A DNA stretch of 12,333 bases from Fusobacterium sp. (GTDB lineage: Bacteria; Fusobacteriota; Fusobacteriia; Fusobacteriales; Fusobacteriaceae), in the NCBI GenBank assembly GCA_018457305.1, contig JAGYHM010000031.1, positions 1-12,333 on the forward strand. Direction: 5' to 3'. Made by a program: the position numbers and the translations under genes. Below the pieces are notes generated by a model. The model saw nothing but the letters and a program-made list of their open reading frames with translations. It did not search any database and was not told the DNA's origin. Below, in pieces: positions 7,230 to 12,333 of the stretch (its first letter is position 1; every line of letters begins with the position of its first letter).

Positions 7230-8516
7230 ATGTTTAATCCAGACAAAATTAAATTTGAAAAATTTGAAAATAAAGTATGGCTTTCGAGTCCTACTATGCA
7301 CGGAGAAGAACTTAAATTTGTGACAGAAGCATATAATACAAATTGGATGTCAACAGTTGGTGCAAATATAAATGAAATTGAAAAAATGGTGGCAGAAAAA
7401 GTTGGTTGTAAGTATGCAGTTGCATTAGCTAGTGGAACATCATCATTGCATTTAGCTATGAAATTAGCAGGAGAAAAATTATACGGTTTTCCAAAATTAG
7501 GAAAAGGCTCTCTAAATAAAAAGAGAGTTTTTTGTAGTAATTTAACTTTTTGTGCAACAGTAAATCCAGTGCTTTATGAAGGTGGAATTCCAGTATTCAT
7601 AGATAGTGAAAAAGAAACTTGGAATATGTGTCCAAAATCTTTAGAAAAAGCATTTGAAATTTATCCAGATGTGAAACTAATTGTGTTAGCTAATTTGTAT
7701 GGAACACCAAGTAAAATGGATGAGATTAGAGAAATAGCTAAAAAAAATGGTGCACTGATAGTTGAAGATGCAGCTGAATCTTTTGGAGCAACTTATAAAA
7801 ATAAACAAACAGGAACTTTTGGAAATTATAATTGTATTAGTTTTAATGGAAATAAAATTATTACAGGATCTTCAGGTGGAATGTTTTTAACAGATAATTT
7901 AGAATATGCTAATAAAATTAGAAAGTGGTCAACACAAAGTAGAGAAGATGCACCTTGGTACCAACACGAAGAAATAGGATATAATTACAGAATGAGTAAT
8001 GTTATTGCTGGTGTTGTTAGAGGACAAATTCCATATTTAGATGAACACATTAAACAAAAAAAAGAAATTTATAAAAGATACAAAGAAGGGTTTAAAGGAT
8101 TGCCAATAAAAATGAATCCGTATGATGAAAAAAATTCTGAACCTAATTATTGGCTTTCTTGTATGATAATAGATAAAGAAGCAATGTGTAAACAAGTTAG
8201 AGATGAACATAAGGCTTTGTATATTTCAGAAAAAGGAAAGACATGTCCAACAGAAATTCTTGAAATTTTAGCAAAATATAATGCAGAGGGAAGACCTATT
8301 TGGAAACCTTTAAGTTATGAGCCTTTATTTAGAAGTTGTGATATAATTACAAAAGATGGAACATTTAGAGCAAAGACTAATGCCTATATTTCAGGAGGCA
8401 TAGAAAATGTTGGTTTAGATATTTTTGAAAGAGGATTATGTTTACCAAGTGATAATAAAATGACAAAAGAAGAACAAGAAAAAATAATAGAACTTGTGAA
8501 GGCTTGTTTTGAGTAG
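7230..8516 (+). CDS. pglE: DegT/DnrJ/EryC1-family PLP sugar aminotransferase (PglE type)
   Basis: This 428-aa fold-type I aminotransferase shows ASGTSSLHLAM (67-77) for phosphate binding, VEDAAESFGA (178-187) with Asp180 for the PLP ring nitrogen, Lys209 in SFNGNKIITGSSGG as the Schiff-base lysine, and YNYRMSN (251-257). Family members transfer an amino group from glutamate to the 4-keto group of a nucleotide sugar. Directly after the dehydratase, the expected product is UDP-4-amino-2-acetamido-2,4,6-trideoxyhexose. A somewhat long insertion (about 85-99) and the C-terminal region suggest a PglE or LegC-like branch rather than the short ArnB type. The substrate is inferred from context; a 3-aminotransferase of WbpE type is less likely. 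AAGGAG (7216-7221) lies 8 bases before the ATG. Confidence 0.85.
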   Translation: MFNPDKIKFEKFENKVWLSSPTMHGEELKFVTEAYNTNWMSTVGANINEIEKMVAEKVGCKYAVALASGTSSLHLAMKLAGEKLYGFPKLGKGSLNKKRVFCSNLTFCATVNPVLYEGGIPVFIDSEKETWNMCPKSLEKAFEIYPDVKLIVLANLYGTPSKMDEIREIAKKNGALIVEDAAESFGATYKNKQTGTFGNYNCISFNGNKIITGSSGGMFLTDNLEYANKIRKWSTQSREDAPWYQHEEIGYNYRMSNVIAGVVRGQIPYLDEHIKQKKEIYKRYKEGFKGLPIKMNPYDEKNSEPNYWLSCMIIDKEAMCKQVRDEHKALYISEKGKTCPTEILEILAKYNAEGRPIWKPLSYEPLFRSCDIITKDGTFRAKTNAYISGGIENVGLDIFERGLCLPSDNKMTKEEQEKIIELVKACFE

Positions 8517-8524
8517 GGAGAAAT

Positions 8525-9133
8525 ATGTATAGAAAATTTTTTAAAAGACCATTTGATATACTTTGTGCTTTAATTTTTATTTTATGTTTTTGGTGGCTTT
8601 ATATTATAGTAGCAATTTTAGTCAAAAAAAAATTAGGAAGCCCAGTGATTTTCAAACAAAAAAGACCTGGATTAAATGGGGAAATTTTTACTATGTATAA
8701 GTTTAGAAGCATGACAGATGCAAAAGATAAAAATGGAAATTTATTATCAGATGAAGAAAGACTTCCTAGATTTGGAAAGTTATTAAGAGCAACAAGTCTT
8801 GATGAGATACCAGAATTTTTAAATGTACTTAAAGGGGATATGAGTCTTATTGGCCCTAGACCACTTTTAGTTGAATATTTAGAAAGATATAATGATGAGC
8901 AAAAGAAAAGACATTATGTTAGACCTGGAATATCAGGTTGGGCTCAAGTTAATGGTAGAAATGCTATTTCTTGGGAAGAAAAATTTAATTATGATATTGA
9001 TTATGTTAATAAAGTAAGTTTCATTCTTGATATGAAAATTATATTTTTAACTTTGAAAAAAATTTTTATAAAAGAAGGTATAAGTCAAGAAGGGAACGCA
9101 ACTATGGAAGAATTTAAAGGAAATAAAAAATGA
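8525..9133 (+). CDS. pglC: Phosphoglycosyl transferase, PglC-type initiating sugar transferase
   Basis: This 202-aa monotopic PGT (bacterial sugar transferase family) has one N-terminal hydrophobic segment (about 10-33), then KFRSM (59-63), the catalytic pair Asp93-Glu94 in TSLDEIPE, GDMSLIGPRP (104-113) and RPGISGWAQVNGRN (133-146). Its small size matches PglC and the catalytic half of WcaJ/WbaP, without their extra membrane part. It would transfer a sugar phosphate, here probably diNAc-bacillosamine phosphate, from UDP to undecaprenyl phosphate and so start the repeat unit. Its start ATG is 8 bases after the previous stop, and the ribosome site (AGGGAG) overlaps that stop. Its own stop overlaps the next gene by 4 bases (ATGA). 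Both point to tight coupling. Confidence 0.92.
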   Translation: MYRKFFKRPFDILCALIFILCFWWLYIIVAILVKKKLGSPVIFKQKRPGLNGEIFTMYKFRSMTDAKDKNGNLLSDEERLPRFGKLLRATSLDEIPEFLNVLKGDMSLIGPRPLLVEYLERYNDEQKKRHYVRPGISGWAQVNGRNAISWEEKFNYDIDYVNKVSFILDMKIIFLTLKKIFIKEGISQEGNATMEEFKGNKK

Positions 9134-9786
9134 AAAATATAGTAATAATAGGTGCAGGTGGACATGCAAAAGTAGTTGCTGATATTATTTTAAAAAGAAA
9201 AAGTGAGTTAAATGAAAAATTAAATATTATTGGATTTTTAGATGACAACTATAAAAATTTAAAATATAAGAAAATATTTGATATTTCTATTTTAGGGAAA
9301 ATGGATTTAATAAAAGAATTTAAAAATAAAGATTACTATTATGTTGTAGCTATTGGGAATAATAAAATAAGAGAAAAAATAGTAAAAGAAAACTCAGAAT
9401 TAAAATACTATACGGCAATACATCCAAGTGTAATTATTGGAAATGAAGTAGAAATAAAAGATGGAACAGTTGTAATGGCAAATGTTGTAATAAATTCATA
9501 TTCATATATTGGGAAACATTGTATTTTAAATACGGCTTCTATAATAGAACATGACAATCTAATAGAAGATTACGTTCATATTTCGCCTAACTCTACTTTA
9601 TGTGGAGGAGTAAAAATAGATAAATATACTTGGGTAGGAGCTGGAAGTACAGTTATTCAAGGAATAAATATAGGAGAAAATAATATGATAGGTGCTGGAT
9701 CGGTTGTTTTAAATAAAATAGATGGAAATATTATAGTAGTAGGTAATCCTGCTCGAAAAATCGGGGGGGGGGGTACTAAAAACTAA
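9130..9786 (+). CDS. pglD: NeuD/PglD-family sugar acetyltransferase with a poly-G tract at its 3' end
   Basis: This 218-aa protein has an N-terminal nucleotide-sugar-binding Rossmann-like part (IIGAGGHAKVV 6-16, GFLDD 35-39, AIGNNKIREKI 74-84) and a C-terminal left-handed beta-helix of hexapeptide repeats (about 96-195). His141 followed by Asp142 in IIEHD is the likely catalytic base region, as in PglD, and VGNPARK (204-210) is the usual terminal acetyl-CoA-binding motif. It would N-acetylate the 4-amino group of the PglE product to give UDP-diNAc-bacillosamine. The start overlaps the pglC stop (ATGA). Right after the conserved core the DNA has 11 G, encoding Gly212-215 before the tail TKN. 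Ten or twelve G would give tails of different length; the catalytic core stays intact in all three frames. Confidence 0.87.
   Translation: MKNIVIIGAGGHAKVVADIILKRKSELNEKLNIIGFLDDNYKNLKYKKIFDISILGKMDLIKEFKNKDYYYVVAIGNNKIREKIVKENSELKYYTAIHPSVIIGNEVEIKDGTVVMANVVINSYSYIGKHCILNTASIIEHDNLIEDYVHISPNSTLCGGVKIDKYTWVGAGSTVIQGINIGENNMIGAGSVVLNKIDGNIIVVGNPARKIGGGGTKN
9763..9773 (+). repeat. Homopolymer of 11 G, candidate phase-variable tract
   Basis: Eleven uninterrupted G occur in an AT-rich coding region at the end of the first acyltransferase gene. With 11 G the protein is 218 aa. With 10 G the frame runs on for 22 extra residues to a TGA that overlaps the ATG of the next gene (ATGA at 9838-9841), giving 236 aa. 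With 12 G it stops after one tyrosine, at 216 aa. Confidence 0.93.
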
Positions 9787-9837
9787 CTATAAATATTTTT
9801 TTAGAACTAAAAACCTAAACAATAAGAAGGTAGCAGC

Positions 9838-10473
9838 ATGAAAAAATTAGTAATAGTAGGTGCTGGTGGTTTTGCTCGTGAGGTTGCTTGGTTAGTTGAA
9901 GAAATAAATAAAAATTTGTTAGAGTGGAATTTATTAGGCTTTATAGATGATAATAAAGAAAATATTCATAAAGAATTAAATGGATACAAAGTTTTAGGAA
10001 CAACGGAAGATTTAAAAAATTTTTCAGATGATATTTATATAGTTATAGCTATTGGAAATGGAGTTATAAGAGAAAAAATTGTAAAAAAATTAAAAAATAA
10101 GAAATTTGCTATACTTATTCATCCTACCGTAAAAATATCAAATACAAATAAAATTGGAGAGGGAACTATTATTTGTGCTGAAAATATTTTAACAGTAAAT
10201 ATAAATATAGGAAAACATGTAATATTAAATTTAGATTCAACTGTTGGACACGATAGTCTTTTAAAAGATTTTGTGACTATTTTGCCTAGTGTAAATATTT
10301 CTGGAAATACTAAAATTGAAAAGTATACAACTGTTGGAACTGGAACAAATATTATTCAAGGAATAGAAATTGGAGAAAATGTAGTTGTAGGAGCAGGGAC
10401 AGTAGTTATAAGAAATATAGAAAATAATTGTACTGCTATTGGGAATCCTGCAAAAATTATTAAAAGAAATTAG
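9838..10473 (+). CDS. Second NeuD/PglD-family sugar O/N-acyltransferase
   Basis: This 211-aa paralogue of the preceding gene has the same order: VGAGGFAREVA (7-17), GFIDD (34-38), AIGNGVIREKI (71-81), a hexapeptide beta-helix (about 95-195) and the ending AIGNPAKIIKRN. The likely catalytic His138 is followed by Asp139, but the preceding residue is Gly rather than Glu. The GGFAREV variant of the first loop and the clear overall divergence argue for an old duplication or separate acquisition, not a fresh copy. It may acetylate a different amino or hydroxyl group of a repeat-unit sugar, or be the true 4-N-acetyltransferase while the first gene does something else. AGAAGG (9825-9830) serves as ribosome site. 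The 51-base gap would be bridged if the upstream poly-G had 10 G. Confidence 0.85.
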   Translation: MKKLVIVGAGGFAREVAWLVEEINKNLLEWNLLGFIDDNKENIHKELNGYKVLGTTEDLKNFSDDIYIVIAIGNGVIREKIVKKLKNKKFAILIHPTVKISNTNKIGEGTIICAENILTVNINIGKHVILNLDSTVGHDSLLKDFVTILPSVNISGNTKIEKYTTVGTGTNIIQGIEIGENVVVGAGTVVIRNIENNCTAIGNPAKIIKRN

Positions 10474-10481
10474 GAGCAAAA

Positions 10482-11642
10482 GTGAAAATTTTGTATATGA
10501 CGATTAGATATGATATAACTGGAAAGGGTTTATATCAAGATTTTGTAAATGAATTGAATAGAAAAAATCATGAAGTCGTGATTGTGAGAAGTAGTCAAGA
10601 AACAAAATTGTTTAGTATAGATAAAAAATTAAAAGTTTTAGATGTAAAAACTGGTAATCCTTTTGAGAAAAATAAATTCAAAAAGGGTATGAATCAAATT
10701 TTACTAAATTATTACTTTAAAAGAGCAATAAGAAAAAAATTAAAAACAGAAAAATTTGATTTAATTTTATATGCTACACCGCCTATTACTTTATGTGGAG
10801 TAATTAGTTATTGTAAGAAAGAGTATAAAGCAAAAACTTTTCTGATGTTGAAAGATATATTCCCTCAAAATGCAGTTGATTTAGGGATGATAAAAAAGAA
10901 TAGTTTTATTTATAAATACTTTAGAAAAAAAGAAAAAGAGTATTATGAAATATCTGATTTTATAGGTTGTATGTCAAAAGGGAATATAGATTATGTAAAA
11001 AAAAACAATCCAGAATTAAGTGAAAAAAAAATAGGTCTTTTTCCTAATTCCATAATAATTAAAAACATTAAGCAAACAATTTTTAATAAAAATAAGACGA
11101 TATTTATATTTGGAGGAAATCTGGGGATACCACAAAATATAGAAGGTTTATTAAATATAATTGAAAAAATGAAAGATTATCCAAAGGCAGAATTTATAAT
11201 AATTGGTCAGGGAACAGAAAAAGAAAAGGTGAAACAATTTTACGAACAAAAAAAATTAAAAAATTTTAAGTTTATGTCATATTTGCCTCAAGATGAGTAT
11301 GAAAAAGTATTGCAGACTGCTGATGTAGGAATTATTAGTTTAGATTCAAGATTTACTATTCCTAATATTCCTTCAAGATTTCAAGCTTATTTAAAGTTAA
11401 AAAAGCCAACTTTAGCTATAACAGATACTAACACAGATTTAAAAGAGATGATTTTAGATAATAATTGTGGTTGGTGGTGTAATGCAATAGAACAGCAAAC
11501 AATTCTTGGAACTATTAGAAAAATTTGTGAGAACAAGGAAGAACAAAAACAAAAAGGAGAAAATGGTTTTAAATATTTATGTAAAGAATTTGATGTTAAA
11601 GATAATGTCAAAAAAATAGAAGTTTTTATGAAGAGGAGATAA
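10482..11642 (+). CDS. GT4 glycosyltransferase, WbuB-like
   Basis: This 386-aa GT-B fold protein has an N-terminal acceptor domain (MKILYMTIRYDITGKG, then YATPPITLCG 98-107 and LKDIFPQNAVDLGMI 123-137, which is typical of WbuB-like GT4 enzymes) and a C-terminal donor domain with FGGNLGIPQN (210-219), IIGQGTEKEK (240-249) and PSRFQAYLKLKKPTLA (297-312). WbuB is an L-fucosaminyltransferase. The dehydratase/epimerase that follows belongs to the FucNAc pathway, so L-FucNAc is a reasonable donor guess. The usual glutamate of the PSKxxEYMA motif appears replaced by Ala302. The start is GTG 10482, with AGGAG at 10472-10476 overlapping the previous stop. It has no membrane segment and acts at the cytoplasmic face. 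Confidence 0.8.
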   Translation: MKILYMTIRYDITGKGLYQDFVNELNRKNHEVVIVRSSQETKLFSIDKKLKVLDVKTGNPFEKNKFKKGMNQILLNYYFKRAIRKKLKTEKFDLILYATPPITLCGVISYCKKEYKAKTFLMLKDIFPQNAVDLGMIKKNSFIYKYFRKKEKEYYEISDFIGCMSKGNIDYVKKNNPELSEKKIGLFPNSIIIKNIKQTIFNKNKTIFIFGGNLGIPQNIEGLLNIIEKMKDYPKAEFIIIGQGTEKEKVKQFYEQKKLKNFKFMSYLPQDEYEKVLQTADVGIISLDSRFTIPNIPSRFQAYLKLKKPTLAITDTNTDLKEMILDNNCGWWCNAIEQQTILGTIRKICENKEEQKQKGENGFKYLCKEFDVKDNVKKIEVFMKRR

Positions 11643-11646
11643 AAAA

Positions 11647-12333
11647 ATGAGTCTTTTTAAAGAAAAAATATTGTTGATAACAGGAGGAACTGGATCCTTT
11701 GGAAATGCAGTTTTAAATCGTTTTTTAAAAACAGATATAAAAGAAATTAGAATTTTTTCGAGAGATGAAAAAAAACAGGATGATATGAGACATTATTTTC
11801 AAGCGAAAATGCCAGAAGTAGCAGAGAAAATAAAATTCTATATAGGTGATATAAGAGATATTTTTTCTCTAAGAAATGCGATGTATGGAGTAGATTACAT
11901 TTTTCATGCAGCAGCATTAAAACAGGTTCCATCTTGTGAATTTTTTCCAGTAGAAGCAGTTAAAACAAATGTGTTAGGAACTGAAAATGTTCTTACAGCA
12001 GCTATTGAGGCTAATGTAAAAAATATAGTATGTTTATCAACAGATAAAGCGGCATACCCTGTTAATGCAATGGGGATTTCAAAAGCTATGATGGAAAAAG
12101 TTATTGTTGCAAAATCAAGAACAGTTAATCAAGAGATAACAAAGATATCTTGTACAAGATATGGAAATGTTTTATGTTCAAGAGGCTCTGTAGTTCCTTT
12201 ATGGATTGAACAGATAAAAGCAGGAAATTCAATAACAATAACAGAACCAAATATGACTCGTTTTATAATGAGTCTTGATGAAGCTGTTGATTTAGTTTTA
12301 TTTGCTTTTAAAAATGGAGTAAATGGAGATGTT
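11647..12333 (+). CDS. capE: UDP-GlcNAc 4,6-dehydratase/5-epimerase, CapE/FnlA/WbjB type (5' part, runs off the edge)
   Basis: The first 229 codons are present and the frame is open at the window end; family members have about 330-345 residues. Motifs are the NAD(P) loop ITGGTGSFGN (11-20), FSRDEKKQDDMRHYF (37-51), DIRD (68-71), HAAALKQVPSCE (87-98), STDKAAYPVNAMGISKAMMEK (131-151, with Met142 and Lys146) and TRYGNVLCSRGS (170-181). This wording is characteristic of CapE, FnlA and WbjB, which dehydrate and C5-epimerise UDP-GlcNAc as the first step to UDP-L-FucNAc. It differs from the large membrane dehydratase at 5383-7188. GAGGAG (11633-11638) inside the last codons of the previous gene is its ribosome site, 8 bases before the ATG. 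CapF/FnlB- and CapG/FnlC-type genes would be expected next. Confidence 0.88.
   Translation, partial: MSLFKEKILLITGGTGSFGNAVLNRFLKTDIKEIRIFSRDEKKQDDMRHYFQAKMPEVAEKIKFYIGDIRDIFSLRNAMYGVDYIFHAAALKQVPSCEFFPVEAVKTNVLGTENVLTAAIEANVKNIVCLSTDKAAYPVNAMGISKAMMEKVIVAKSRTVNQEITKISCTRYGNVLCSRGSVVPLWIEQIKAGNSITITEPNMTRFIMSLDEAVDLVLFAFKNGVNGDV

Overview
The base composition is very AT-rich, every gene reads on the + strand, and short AT-rich gaps separate genes with strong AGGAG-type ribosome sites. The DUF1703-type ATPase/nuclease, the terminator style and the protein flavour all suggest a Fusobacteriota genome, most likely Fusobacterium. That is inferred from sequence character only; no search was run.

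Left part (1-2150). The window opens with the 3' tail of an unidentified gene, followed by tlyA, an S4 domain plus 2'-O-methyltransferase protein. A GC-rich palindromic repeat lies on each side of tlyA in inverted orientation. Next comes a compact DinJ/RelB-YafQ toxin-antitoxin pair with its own promoter. The tlyA and yafQ genes share nearly identical 3' ends and terminators, and a third GC-rich palindromic element follows the toxin. The stretch 1854-2228 has no gene. It holds this repeat, a 17-A tract and an extended -10 promoter that probably starts the large operon to the right.

Right part (2229-12333, continuing past the edge). This is a surface-polysaccharide locus. It begins with a Wzz-type chain-length regulator and a DUF1703 AAA-like ATPase/PD-(D/E)XK protein that looks like an accessory cargo gene. 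Then come a membrane-bound UDP-GlcNAc 4,6-dehydratase (PglF/WbpM type), a PLP aminotransferase (PglE type), a phosphoglycosyl transferase (PglC type) and two NeuD/PglD-type acyltransferases. Together these make up a plausible route to UDP-N,N'-diacetylbacillosamine and its transfer as a sugar phosphate to undecaprenyl phosphate. A WbuB-like GT4 glycosyltransferase and the first 229 codons of a CapE/FnlA/WbjB-type dehydratase/epimerase follow, suggesting that an N-acetyl-L-fucosamine branch starts at the right edge. Several junctions are close or overlapping, and I see no convincing terminator after 2150, so the locus is probably one transcript.

The most striking feature is a set of simple sequence repeats in this one locus: 17 A upstream of its promoter, 12 AAT codons inside wzz and an uninterrupted run of 11 G at the 3' end of the first acyltransferase gene. 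The G run is very unusual in DNA this AT-rich. If it is real, one-base slippage would change both the protein's C-terminus and its translational coupling to the next gene. This looks like a contingency (phase- or length-variable) polysaccharide locus.
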